Both the position numbers and the translations under genes were made by a program. Of a DNA stretch of 64,000 nt, positions 35,091 to 43,719 are shown piece after piece. Position 1 is the first letter of the stretch, and each line of letters begins with the position of its first letter. The DNA lies in contig CAWKLL010000023.1 in NCBI GenBank assembly GCA_963850255.1, positions 30,075 through 94,074 of the forward strand, written 5' to 3'. This stretch comes from J054 sp963850255 (GTDB lineage: Bacteria > Pseudomonadota > Gammaproteobacteria > Steroidobacterales > GCA-2729495). The notes under the pieces were generated by a model, which was not told the DNA's origin, ran no database searches, and saw only the letters and a list, made by a program, of their open reading frames with translations.

Positions 35091-36601
35091 ATTTACATAT
35101 GAGTCGGACGCGACCTGAGTCGCCTGGCGCGCTGACGTTTCTCGAACAGGCCGAGAAGCGATTGCTGATCGACAATGCCTGGGTGAACCCGGCCGAGGGC
35201 GGCAGCATGGACTGCCTGGATCCGGCCACGGGAGAAAAAATTGCCAGCATTGCTGTGGCAACGCAGCCTGATGTGGATGCGGCAGTGGCATCGGCCCGTC
35301 AGGCCTTCGCCAGCGGCGCCTGGCCGGAGATGACGCCGGACGCGCGTGGCCAGTTGCTGTGGCGCATGGGCGACCTGATGGAGCAGCATCTGCAGGAGCT
35401 GGCCGAGCTGGAAACCCTCGACCAGGGCAAGCCGCTGGGCGTGGGTTTTTATGCCGAGATCCCCGGCGCCATCGGCCAGTTTCGTTATTTCGGCGGGCAG
35501 GCGTCCAAGATCGAAGGTGCCAGCATCCCGAATTCTGTGAATTACCAGCCACCGGGCAAGCAGGTATTTTCCTACACCCTGCCGCAGCCGGTGGGTGTGG
35601 TGGCAGCTATCGTGCCGTGGAACTCGCCGCTGGTGCTCACCGCCATGAAAATCGCACCAGCGCTGGCGGCCGGTTGCACCGTTGTACTGAAACCGGCCGA
35701 AGATACCTCGCTAACGGCTATTCGTCTGGGTGAACTGTTTATCGAAGCCGGCTTTCCGCCCGGGGTGGTGAATATCGTTACGGGTCCCGGTGCGGTTACC
35801 GGGGCAGCGCTGGCGAATCATTCTGATGTCGACAAAGTTGCCTTCACGGGTTCCACGGCCACCGGACGTGCGATCCTGGATGCAGCCAAAGGCAATCTGA
35901 AACGGGTATCACTGGAACTGGGTGGTAAATCGCCGGTTATCGTGCTGCCGGATTTTGATCGTGACATCACCGTGCCCGGCGTTGCCCAGGGCATCTTCTT
36001 TAACGGCGGACAAGTCTGCGTGGCGGGTTCGCGCCTGTACTGCCATCGTTCCGTTTTTGAGGAGGTGGTAGCCGGTGTTTGTGCGCAGGCCGACAAGCTC
36101 CGTCTGGGTCACGGGCTGGACGCGGAAACGGACCTGGGGCCGTTGGTCAGTCGCCGGCATGCTGACAAAGTGGCTGCCTACATTGCGTCCGGGCGCGCCG
36201 ACGGCGCGGAAGTGCGCACCGGCGGTGAGCAACTGGGTGAGGCTGGTACTTTTGTAACGCCCACGGTAATTACCGGCGTGCGTGCGGATATGGCCGTGGT
36301 GCGAGAAGAAATCTTTGGTCCGGTGCTGGTGGCAACGGCTTTCGACGAGCTGGATGAAGTGGTTGCCCTGGCTAACGACAGCGACTACGGCCTGGCGGCT
36401 AGTGTCTGGACCCAGGATCTGAGTGCTGCACATCGGCTGGCCGCACGCATTGAGGCCGGCACCGTGTGGATTAATGCACATTCAATGTACGACGCCAGTC
36501 TGCCCATTGGCGGCGTCAAGCAATCCGGCTGGGGTCGTGATAGCGGCCAGCGCGCTGTAGAAAATTACCAGGAACTGAAGACCGTCTGCGCTGTTATCTG
36601 A
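35087..36601 (+). CDS. NAD(P)-dependent aldehyde dehydrogenase
   Basis: 504 residues from the ATG at 35087, overlapping the previous stop (ATGA). FSYTLPQPVGVVAAIVPWNS, VLKPAEDTSLTA, FTGSTATGRAIL (coenzyme loop), LELGGKSPVIV (catalytic Glu), FNGGQVCVAGSRLY (catalytic Cys), and EEIFGPVLVATAF are complete family motifs. Oxidises an aldehyde to the acid; betaine/phenylacetaldehyde-dehydrogenase type by layout. Last gene of the LysR-linked operon. Confidence 0.92.
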   Translation: MNLHMSRTRPESPGALTFLEQAEKRLLIDNAWVNPAEGGSMDCLDPATGEKIASIAVATQPDVDAAVASARQAFASGAWPEMTPDARGQLLWRMGDLMEQHLQELAELETLDQGKPLGVGFYAEIPGAIGQFRYFGGQASKIEGASIPNSVNYQPPGKQVFSYTLPQPVGVVAAIVPWNSPLVLTAMKIAPALAAGCTVVLKPAEDTSLTAIRLGELFIEAGFPPGVVNIVTGPGAVTGAALANHSDVDKVAFTGSTATGRAILDAAKGNLKRVSLELGGKSPVIVLPDFDRDITVPGVAQGIFFNGGQVCVAGSRLYCHRSVFEEVVAGVCAQADKLRLGHGLDAETDLGPLVSRRHADKVAAYIASGRADGAEVRTGGEQLGEAGTFVTPTVITGVRADMAVVREEIFGPVLVATAFDELDEVVALANDSDYGLAASVWTQDLSAAHRLAARIEAGTVWINAHSMYDASLPIGGVKQSGWGRDSGQRAVENYQELKTVCAVI

Positions 36602-36700
36602 GTTTTCAGCATGTTTATGCCGAGAACAGAAAGTCGAAATCGGACTTCGCGGTATCGGTTGCGTGGCAGAATCTAAGCGGTAACAAACTGCGGAAATACT

Positions 36701-37594
36701 ATGAGCACAGTGATTAAACGTCGCGCGCTGCTGGCCGGTGCCCTTGCCACGCCCTTGCTGGGCGCATTACCTGCCCAGGCGAAAGACTACGCGACGCTTA
36801 CGGATATCGACCTCACGGACGATGAAATGCTGCAGCTGTTCGTCAAATTGCGTTACAGCCTGGATGACCGGGTCACCGTAGGCTGGGTTGATGCGGTGAA
36901 CTACGCTTTTGTGCAGGGCGAGACATTCCCACTGTATCGATTGCTGGCCGCCACCTGGCGACAGGTCAGCAAAGATGAACAGGGCGACCTGAAAAGTGTC
37001 TCTCTCGAGGTTGCGCTGTTCCTGGATATGCAGACCGGCGCTGTTATCGACAAGCTGACCATGCCGATAACCGGGCAGACGGTGGACGTGCCCCTGTACC
37101 GTGCCGGCCCGTCGCATAGCGACATTACTGCGCGCTTTGATCTGAGTCGGGATTTCAGCATGAAACAGGAGACCCGTGACGGTGACTCATTCTTTGTGTC
37201 AGGTCGCTCAGCCAGCCAGGGCTTTCTCAGTCAACCGCAGCGCCGCGGCGATGATTTTCTGATTCGCCAGGACGTGAATACGCGGGTATTCACCGCAGAG
37301 GACTCGCCGCCCGGATTCTTCTATCGCGAATGGACGATTACGCGCGGCAGCTGGTCAGCGCTTTCTGATCCGGGTCTGGCCCTGGTGCCCTGTGAACTGG
37401 CCTATTCGGCGAATTCTGCTTTTCGGCCCTGGATGAAGATGGGTGACGCGCCGGGACACACGGTGCAGAACGGCATGGGTGGGCGTGTTGAGTCCATCGA
37501 CCAGCTGCCCGCAGAACTGCAACGGCTGCTGCCGGTTTACTTCCCGGACATGGTCAAGGACCCGCGTGCAGTGCTCGCTGCCAAGCCGGCCTGA
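36701..37594 (+). CDS. DUF1838 family exported protein
   Basis: 297 residues. Twin-arginine-like signal (KRRALLAGALATPLLGALP, cleaved near residue 27). The mature sequence LQLFVKLRYSLDDRVTVGWV, YRLLAATWRQVSKDE and SREWTITRGSWSALSD-type blocks (REWTITRGSWSAL) and PCELAYSANSAFRPWMKMGD resemble DUF1838, found in environmental Proteobacteria with catabolic genes. Function unknown. 99 bases after the aldehyde dehydrogenase, same strand; could be transcribed with it or alone. Confidence 0.68.
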   Translation: MSTVIKRRALLAGALATPLLGALPAQAKDYATLTDIDLTDDEMLQLFVKLRYSLDDRVTVGWVDAVNYAFVQGETFPLYRLLAATWRQVSKDEQGDLKSVSLEVALFLDMQTGAVIDKLTMPITGQTVDVPLYRAGPSHSDITARFDLSRDFSMKQETRDGDSFFVSGRSASQGFLSQPQRRGDDFLIRQDVNTRVFTAEDSPPGFFYREWTITRGSWSALSDPGLALVPCELAYSANSAFRPWMKMGDAPGHTVQNGMGGRVESIDQLPAELQRLLPVYFPDMVKDPRAVLAAKPA

Positions 37595-37600
37595 CCAAGC

Positions 37601-38347
37601 CTAGAATTCGGATAGCAGACGGCCGAAGCCCTGAACCTTGTCCTCAATGCCGTTGTGACGCAGGGCGTGCCAGTAGGTCGCGGTATTGATGGCGATGACG
37701 GGTTTATCCAGCCACATTTCGGCTTCGGCAGCCAGCCGTGTCATGGACAGATTGGTGCCCACTTGTAGCAGCGCGTCCACGTCGTCGCCGTCGAGATCAC
37801 GCAAAACCTGGCGCAGATCTTTCTCTGTCACTTCGGCTATGGCCGTCCAGCTCGGGCACTCAAGGCAGACGTCACGGACGATGTCGAAACCCGATTCTTC
37901 CAGGTAGCCGCGCACCTCGATGTTGGCGGCCGGGAAATAGGGCGACAGGAAAGCCACGCGTTTCACGTCGCCATAGGCGCGCAGGGCATCGCGCACGGAG
38001 TGTGCGCCGATGCTGATACCCACGCCTGAGCGGTTTTTCAGGCGTTGCTCAAACTCGTCCGCGCCGGCCACGCCGCCGTAAAAAGTGATCGCGGACATGC
38101 CCATCACCAGGTAGTCCGGGCTGCAAGTCATGACACTGTCCACGGCATCCAGGACGTTATCAGCGATTATCTGGGTGCCGGCCAGGAAGGTCTCGTTACT
38201 GACGGCCTGGGCATTCGGCGTGCGAATGCGGCTGTAGTGATTCGTGACCCCGTGCGGCCGCATATCATCGTAGTCAGGCTGCACGATGGTGTTGGTCGAA
38301 GGCCCGATAATGCCGAACTTACGGCGCCAGCCTAGTACATCCGTCAT
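37601..38347 (-). CDS. Maleate isomerase/arylmalonate decarboxylase-like protein without either catalytic Cys
   Basis: 248 residues of the Asp/Glu racemase superfamily, most like maleate isomerase and arylmalonate decarboxylase: RRKFGIIGPSTNTIVQPDYD start, LVMGMSAITFYGG where AMDase has a Cys-free G-T-S oxyanion loop, and DALLQVGTNLSMTRLAAEAE where these enzymes have the second Cys (here Thr). Neither Cys is present. Catalysis, if any, must differ. GGGGAA eight bases before the ATG supports the start. Minus-strand neighbour of the FAD monooxygenase. Confidence 0.78.
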   Translation of the reverse strand: MTDVLGWRRKFGIIGPSTNTIVQPDYDDMRPHGVTNHYSRIRTPNAQAVSNETFLAGTQIIADNVLDAVDSVMTCSPDYLVMGMSAITFYGGVAGADEFEQRLKNRSGVGISIGAHSVRDALRAYGDVKRVAFLSPYFPAANIEVRGYLEESGFDIVRDVCLECPSWTAIAEVTEKDLRQVLRDLDGDDVDALLQVGTNLSMTRLAAEAEMWLDKPVIAINTATYWHALRHNGIEDKVQGFGRLLSEF

Positions 38348-38371
38348 AGTAAAGTTCCCCGTGTAGCTTGT

Positions 38372-39589
38372 TTAACCAATAGCCGCTGCATCGCGTACGC
38401 TTTGCAGCATGCTTTGGCGGAGCAGAAAGGCCCGGCGCAGACCGTCATCTTCGCAGGTCGCGCGCATTTCGTCGCGACGTTGTCGTTCGGCGGCGGCGGA
38501 GCCAAGCTCCATGTCCTTTTTGTTGCGAATGGACTGCTGCTGAATGAAGCTACGCGTAACGGTATGCCGCTGGCGTTCGAATACGCCCAGCAATTCTTCG
38601 CGTTGCGCAGGCGTCTGCAAGGCCTGCAATAGTTTGTCGCAAAGATTCACGGCATCGTGAATACCACTATTCATGCCGAAGCCGCCCAGTGGATTATTTA
38701 GATGGGCAGCGTCGCCGATCAGGATCACGCGGTCATGGGCAAAACGCTCGGCGACGCGTTGATGGACCCGGTAAACAGTGCGGTGATCGGTGACGACTTT
38801 TTCACCATCGCCCATCAGGCGTTGAAATACATCGTTCTTTTTCGCATCGGCGACCAGCTGCTGATCGGATTCGTCCTCGGCGGCCGGAACCAGTACGCGC
38901 CATAGACCCGGCACACGTAACAACACCAGCCATTCGTCCGGGTCGGCCACGTAGTTGACCCAGGCGAGATCCTCAAAGTGGTTCTCCATGGGCCAGTTGG
39001 TACTCATGGTCAGAAACTTTTCCGGGTAGGTGAAGCCTTCGAAGCCGACGCCCAGCCATTTGCGAACCAGGCTGTTAGCACCGTCCGCACCGATCAGGTA
39101 GTCAGCGCGAATCTGTATAAGTTCGGTTGGCGTCTCGGCATGTACCGTGACACCACTCTCGTCCTGTTCAAGATGCACCAGGCGATGCGAGAACATGACT
39201 TGTGCGTTCGACATTTCAGCCAGGCGCTCGGTGAGGCGACGCGAGAGCTTGTATTGTTCGCACTGAATTCGAAACGGATAGCGTGTTTCATCGGCGATTT
39301 CACCGAGGTCAAAGGCGTAGATTTCACCCTCACTGCGGTCTCGATACTGAAATACGGGCGCTTTCAGGCCTTCGTTTATCAAGGCGCTGGTGACGTCAAT
39401 CTCGTCGAGCATTTCCAGGGTTGGCGGGTGAAAGGTAGAGGCGCGCAGATCCTGCGCGCAGTCCGGCCCTGCCTCCAGCAGGATCACGTCAATGCCGCGC
39501 TGGGCGAGGCTGATGGCAGCAACGCTGCCGACCGGCCCGGCGCCGGCGATGACAACCTGGGTGTTACTTTTGCTGGGGGTATTGGGCAT
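38372..39589 (-). CDS. FAD-dependent aromatic monooxygenase (UbiH/PHBH-like)
   Basis: 405 residues. VVIAGAGPVGSVAAISLAQR (FAD ADP loop), DLRASTFHPPTLEMLDEI, YLIGADGANSLVRKWLG (second FAD/NADPH motif G-A-D-G), and VILIGDAAHLNNPLGGFGMN (third FAD motif GD-x-AH). NADPH- and O2-dependent hydroxylase of an aromatic or quinone-like substrate. Gene order upstream (SnoaL-like) and downstream (racemase-fold), same strand, suggests one operon. Confidence 0.9.
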   Translation of the reverse strand: MPNTPSKSNTQVVIAGAGPVGSVAAISLAQRGIDVILLEAGPDCAQDLRASTFHPPTLEMLDEIDVTSALINEGLKAPVFQYRDRSEGEIYAFDLGEIADETRYPFRIQCEQYKLSRRLTERLAEMSNAQVMFSHRLVHLEQDESGVTVHAETPTELIQIRADYLIGADGANSLVRKWLGVGFEGFTYPEKFLTMSTNWPMENHFEDLAWVNYVADPDEWLVLLRVPGLWRVLVPAAEDESDQQLVADAKKNDVFQRLMGDGEKVVTDHRTVYRVHQRVAERFAHDRVILIGDAAHLNNPLGGFGMNSGIHDAVNLCDKLLQALQTPAQREELLGVFERQRHTVTRSFIQQQSIRNKKDMELGSAAAERQRRDEMRATCEDDGLRRAFLLRQSMLQSVRDAAAIG

Positions 39590-39649
39590 GGTGTTTTTCT
39601 CGTTTTATTCCCTACATATTCGCTGCCGACAGCCGCAACGGATGAGGTA

Positions 39650-40087
39650 TCAGCTGTCTTCCATGGCCGGCCGTCCGGTCGGCACGACGCCCTCGTGATG
39701 ATGGACGCGCAGCCATTGCCCGTCGACCCGTCGGGCCACGGTGGTAATTCGAACCCGGCCTTGCAGAGCGCCGGGTGGCTCAAATTCATAGTCCAGGTAA
39801 TAGCGGGCTACGGCGAAGTCTCCCCACACATCGATCAATGGTTCCTCGATGTTTATATGCAGCTTGCCGCGACTGGCAGAATCGGTCATGTCTTTCTCGC
39901 GAAATTCAGCGCGCGCCTTGCGCCCGCCGTGGACCAGCTGGGGTTCGAACAAGTCCCAGATGGTGCATTCCGGTGTGTCGCACTGGTCAACCAGCGACGG
40001 ATCAAACTGGGCATAGGAGTTAAATACCCGATCAATAAGTTCGGCTACAGCCAGCTTGTCTGCGGCGAGTTGTTCTGCTTCGGTCAT
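39650..40087 (-). CDS. SnoaL/NTF2-like protein
   Basis: 145 residues with a cone-shaped alpha+beta NTF2 pattern: helices AEQLAADKLAVAELIDRVF, PSLVDQCDTPECTIWDLFE, then strands VWGDFAVARYYLDYEF, RVRITTVARRVDGQWLRVHHHEG. Cofactor-free isomerases, hydratases and small subunits of ring-hydroxylating dioxygenases share this fold. Likely acts with the FAD monooxygenase, 60 bases downstream on the same strand. Confidence 0.78.
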   Translation of the reverse strand: MTEAEQLAADKLAVAELIDRVFNSYAQFDPSLVDQCDTPECTIWDLFEPQLVHGGRKARAEFREKDMTDSASRGKLHINIEEPLIDVWGDFAVARYYLDYEFEPPGALQGRVRITTVARRVDGQWLRVHHHEGVVPTGRPAMEDS

Positions 40088-40132
40088 GGCAATCGACTCA
40101 ATTCAATCAATGAAATCTTAACAGCGGCGGGT

Positions 40133-41548
40133 TTAGCTCAGTAGTTGATACAGACTGAACAGGCCTACGGCCAGCAGGCTAAGACAAGAGAGTACCAGTG
40201 CCACGTCCCAGGCGTGACCGGGATGCAGCCGCGGGTCCGTCAGCCGGAATCGGAAGTACAGGGCGCTGAAGCCGATGGCCGGCAGCACCAGCGACTGCAC
40301 CAAGCCGCCGATCACAACCAGCCGTACCGGATTCCAGCCGGTCAGAAAAATAAGCAGGCACAACAGGGGCAGTCCCAGCGACAAGGCTGAAAGGCAGCGG
40401 CGACGCGCATTTTCCTGGTCTGGCAGCCAGCCGATCAGGCCGAGAAAGTCGGTAAACAATCTGGCCGCGCCGGCATTAGCAACCAGGAAGGATGAATACA
40501 GCACGGCCAGGGCGCCGGCCAGGAATAACCAGCGTGCATAGTCGCCAAATACCGGTACGTAGGCGGTGGCCAGCGTGGCGACCATTCGCATTCCGTCGGG
40601 ATCGCTGCCATCGGCATGCAACACGGCCGCACCGATGAAGAAAAACGCCACGGTGGTCAGCGTATAGATGCACATGGAGGCGAAGGCATCGATTTTCATC
40701 ACCCGCAACCAGCCGCGTGCGCGCGGCGCCCAGGACGGGTCCGGAGAATTGTCTCCGATGAAGCGTGCGTAACCACGCTCCAGACACCAGTAGGGATAGA
40801 CGATCAGGTCGGTGCCACCCACGCCGATGATGCCGAAGGCTGCCAAAGCGGTGAGCCAGACGCCTGGCTGCTCCGGCCAGGCAAAACTCAGTCCCCGCAC
40901 TATCTCGCTGGCGGGTATCGCATAGTCGGTGGTTTGCAGTGCGATGACATTGCCGACCGTAATTAGCGTGAAGAACAGCACCATGCCGACACACAGGGTT
41001 TCCAGCAGTCGATAGCGACCAAAATAAAGCAACAATGCAGTGCCGACGGCAATAATTACGGCCCAGATTTTAGGGTCACTGGAATTGCTCAAGTCGCCGC
41101 TGATCAGTCCGGCGGCAAAATCACCGGTGATGGGCAAAGTCATGGCCAGCGCCTGCCCGACGCCGCCGAGAATGCCGGCCAGCAGTCCGTAGGTGGTGGT
41201 CATCATGATTAGCCACAGCCAAAGTAGCCAGTTGGCACCCAGGCGTGGACCGGGCACCCGGTTCAGCGCCGACAAGGTCGTTTCGTTATTGCTGACGGTG
41301 TAGCGGCCCAGTTCGATCTGTACGAAAACTTTGATGACACAGCCGATGATGATGACCCAGAGCAGGGCAATGCCCGCTTGCGCGCCGGCCTTGGTGGTGG
41401 CGATGAGTTCGCCTGAACCGACCAGTCCTGCTGCGACCACCATGCCGGGGCCCAGATAACGCAGGCTCGCGCGTAGTGTTGTCGGCGCTTCGCGAGTTTG
41501 TGCCGGGCTGCGGGTATCCATACCGGTGGCTTGTTCCGTCGCTTTCAT
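40133..41548 (-). CDS. Atypical Nramp-family transporter without DPGN motif
   Basis: About 471 residues from the ATG at 41548, eleven to twelve helices. LGPGMVVAAGLVGSGELIAT aligns to Nramp TM1 but the metal-binding D-P-G-N is V-G-S-G, and TM6 has IIGVGGTDLIVYPYWC where manganese transporters have the M-P-H. It keeps ALLWVIIIGCVIKVFVQIEL and FTLITVGNV. Loss of metal ligands suggests transport of another substrate. The start is uncertain; ATG at 41521 is an alternative. Confidence 0.8.
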   Translation of the reverse strand: MKATEQATGMDTRSPAQTREAPTTLRASLRYLGPGMVVAAGLVGSGELIATTKAGAQAGIALLWVIIIGCVIKVFVQIELGRYTVSNNETTLSALNRVPGPRLGANWLLWLWLIMMTTTYGLLAGILGGVGQALAMTLPITGDFAAGLISGDLSNSSDPKIWAVIIAVGTALLLYFGRYRLLETLCVGMVLFFTLITVGNVIALQTTDYAIPASEIVRGLSFAWPEQPGVWLTALAAFGIIGVGGTDLIVYPYWCLERGYARFIGDNSPDPSWAPRARGWLRVMKIDAFASMCIYTLTTVAFFFIGAAVLHADGSDPDGMRMVATLATAYVPVFGDYARWLFLAGALAVLYSSFLVANAGAARLFTDFLGLIGWLPDQENARRRCLSALSLGLPLLCLLIFLTGWNPVRLVVIGGLVQSLVLPAIGFSALYFRFRLTDPRLHPGHAWDVALVLSCLSLLAVGLFSLYQLLS

Positions 41549-41612
41549 AAAAGGTGGATTGCCGAGCCAGGGTAATAGCCGCTCATGTTCGCATACGCGC
41601 GGGCGCAGGCCG

Positions 41613-42353
41613 CTACGGGTCTTTCGGCAGCCCGGCAAGGCTGGCGCGCCAGGCACCGGTCGGCGCAACGTCTTCCTGGTTGACGATGGTTATTGTTTTG
41701 CCCAGACAGGCAGCCTCCGTGGCGCAGGCGACCAGAACATTGGCCAGGTCGGCACGACTGATCAGTGCGCCTTCGTATTCGGAACGCGGTGCCAGCTTGA
41801 TGGCCTGTTCGCCGGCCGCATAATCACGCAGTCCGCCGGCGGCCAGAATGACGTAGCTCATGCCACTGTCGCGCAGGTATTGCTCGGACTTGGCCTTCCA
41901 CGGATACGGAGAAATGGACCAGGAGTAGGGGAAGCCATCGCGTCCTGCAGACCCGGCCGAGAGCAATACGAATCGATCCACGCCGGCGGCTTTTGCTGCA
42001 TCGATCAGCGCCCGGTTGCCTTCCCAGTCCACTGCGGCAAAGCCGTTGTCGCCGATGGGAAAACGCGCGCCGATGGTACTGATGACAATGCCGACGCCCT
42101 GCATGGCCGCCGTCAGGCTGGCTGGATCCGTTGCATCACCGACCACGCCTTCGATGCCGCCGCTGAAGGCAGCGGCTTTGTCGGGATTGCGCGTCATGGC
42201 ACGTACAGGCAGGCCGTCCGCCAGCAAAGCCTGCACGACCAGTTTGCCTGTTTGACCCGTCGCACCGGCAACCAGTACGGGTTTGCTTTGTGCCAGCGCG
42301 ATATTGGTGATCATGCAAGCAAGCACCAGTGTATTCAGAACCGGATTCTTCAT
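41613..42353 (-). CDS. NmrA-like NAD(P)-binding protein with an N-terminal signal-like segment
   Basis: 246 residues. An N-terminal hydrophobic segment (NTLVLACMITNIALAQ), then Rossmann fold VLVAGATGQTGKLVVQAL, IVISTIGARFPIGDNG and DRFVLLSAGSAGRDGFPYS. The segment resembles a Sec signal cleaved near residue 22, which is unexpected for a nucleotide-binding protein. ATG overlaps the ppa stop (ATGA); Nramp gene lies 64 bases downstream. Confidence 0.78.
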   Translation of the reverse strand: MKNPVLNTLVLACMITNIALAQSKPVLVAGATGQTGKLVVQALLADGLPVRAMTRNPDKAAAFSGGIEGVVGDATDPASLTAAMQGVGIVISTIGARFPIGDNGFAAVDWEGNRALIDAAKAAGVDRFVLLSAGSAGRDGFPYSWSISPYPWKAKSEQYLRDSGMSYVILAAGGLRDYAAGEQAIKLAPRSEYEGALISRADLANVLVACATEAACLGKTITIVNQEDVAPTGAWRASLAGLPKDP

Positions 42354-42880
42354 TTCACCTTGGCTCGGTTAATAGCTTCTACAATCATGCGTTTTGCTTC
42401 GACTGCAGGCAGCCAGTCGCCGATCTTTACCCACTTGCCTTTTTCGAGGTCTTTATAATGCTCGAAGAAGTGTTCAATCTGCTCGCGGGTAATTTCCGGC
42501 AGGTCGGAAAAATCATGGATGTTGTCGTACCGACGGGTGGTCTTATGGGCCGGCACCGCGATGATCTTTTCGTCTTTGCCCGCATCATCCTCCATCACCA
42601 GAACGCCTATGGGTCGGGTGCTGATGACGCAACCCGGTACCAGTTCCCGGGTATTGGAAATGAGTACGTCGATGGGGTCACCGTCTTCAGACAGGGTATG
42701 CGGTACGAAGCCGTAATTCCCCGGATACGACATAGGCGTATAGAGAAACCGGTCGACGAACAGGGTGCCGGCATCCTTGTCCATTTCGTACTTGATGGGT
42801 TGGCCGCCCAGCGGAACCTCGATGATGACGTTTATTTCCTCTGGAGGATTGTCGCCAATGGCGATCGCGTCTATACGCAT
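42350..42880 (-). CDS. ppa: Inorganic pyrophosphatase
   Basis: Family I soluble pyrophosphatase, 176 residues from the ATG at 42880, with AGGAG ten bases upstream. PGNYGFVPHTL, EDGDPIDVLI (metal Asp triplet), GVLVMEDDAGKDEKIIAVP (second metal site), and EHFFEHYKDLEKGKWVKIGDW fit the family fully. Hydrolyses PPi, pulling biosynthesis forward; essential housekeeping enzyme. Has its own good -10 box at 42926-42931; NmrA-like gene is translationally coupled downstream. Confidence 0.95.
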   Translation of the reverse strand: MRIDAIAIGDNPPEEINVIIEVPLGGQPIKYEMDKDAGTLFVDRFLYTPMSYPGNYGFVPHTLSEDGDPIDVLISNTRELVPGCVISTRPIGVLVMEDDAGKDEKIIAVPAHKTTRRYDNIHDFSDLPEITREQIEHFFEHYKDLEKGKWVKIGDWLPAVEAKRMIVEAINRAKVK

Positions 42881-42925
42881 GCTTTGCGGGGCTCCTGTCG
42901 TGATGCTTGCCGAATCTGTGCCGGG

Positions 42926-42931
42926 ATTATA
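42926..42931 (-). promoter_or_regulatory. -10 box of the ppa promoter
   Basis: The minus strand reads TATAAT here, 46 bases before the ppa start. The -35 at 17-base spacing (TCGGAG) is weak. Confidence 0.5.
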
Positions 42932-43112
42932 CGTTGCTGGTCGCGTTGCTCCGATGGTTTTTTCCCAGTCGGCGGACCGCCCGATTTTAAGCTCCGCCAA
43001 GCTTGGCCGGCGTCGCGCGCGGAACTCGGTCTACGGATAGAATGGCTGGCGTTTTTCGTTTTGTCGGAACTTCGACCAGGGTCTCCGTCACTTACAGGAT
43101 GAGTGCTTCGTG

Positions 43113-43583
43113 ATGATTGATAGCTACACCAGCCAGACACTTCAGGGTCTCGTAACCGAAGCCCGGGCAGCGCCGCGGCGCCGGTCTCATATGAATGTTC
43201 ACAAGCAACTGGACGCCGCGGTTCAGCGCTTGTTTATCGCCACCGAGCCGGATACCTATATGCGCCCGCACCGCCATCCCCAGTCGCATAAGTGGGAGTT
43301 TTTTGTGCTGCTGAAAGGCCGTATTGATTTGCTGGTGTTCGATTCGGACGGCCAGCTGGCCAGCCGTGTGCCGATGTCATCTGAGCAAACACTCGCGGTT
43401 GAGGTGCCGCCGAACACCTGGCATTGCTACGTCTGCATGCAACCGGGAACCTTGGCCCTTGAAGTGAAGGAGGGCGCCTATATCCCAACGGCTGAGGTGG
43501 ATTTTGCGCCATGGTCACCGGCCGAGGGCAGCGTAGATGCGCCGGCGTTTGTGGAGCATTTGCGCGACCTGAAACCTGCCTGA
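43113..43583 (+). CDS. WbuC-family cupin
   Basis: 156 residues; GTG at 43110 immediately precedes the ATG and could also be used. Cupin motif PHRHPQSHKWEFFVLLKGR with VPPNTWHCYVC as the second half, and HKWEFFVLLKG as in WbuC, a cupin found in cell-surface polysaccharide loci and in other settings. Metal-binding His residues are kept. Function unknown; context is not a full O-antigen locus, only a glycosyltransferase follows. Confidence 0.8.
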   Translation: MIDSYTSQTLQGLVTEARAAPRRRSHMNVHKQLDAAVQRLFIATEPDTYMRPHRHPQSHKWEFFVLLKGRIDLLVFDSDGQLASRVPMSSEQTLAVEVPPNTWHCYVCMQPGTLALEVKEGAYIPTAEVDFAPWSPAEGSVDAPAFVEHLRDLKPA

Positions 43584-43658
43584 AACTCTGCAGCGAGCTT
43601 TTGAAAACAATATGACTGCGGTTCACGCCCCCTTGCGTGTCCATCTGCCTGCGCCTGT

Positions 43659-43664
43659 TATAAT
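43659..43664 (+). promoter_or_regulatory. -10 box of the glycosyltransferase promoter
   Basis: Perfect TATAAT, 56 bases before the ATG at 43720; a weak -35 (TTGCGT, spacing 20) is present. Confidence 0.45.
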
Positions 43665-43719
43665 TTCGAGCCAATGGCCGTGACGCACAGCTCGGCCCAA
43701 GTTGCGGAGATTCTTCTGC

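Noticed and set aside
38978..40144. 388-codon plus-strand open frame across the FAD monooxygenase and SnoaL-like genes
   Set aside because: It spans two good genes on the other strand and resembles no protein; shadow frame.
41526..42458. 310-codon plus-strand open frame over the NmrA-like gene
   Set aside because: Composition of a shadow frame, no domain, opposite a clear Rossmann protein.
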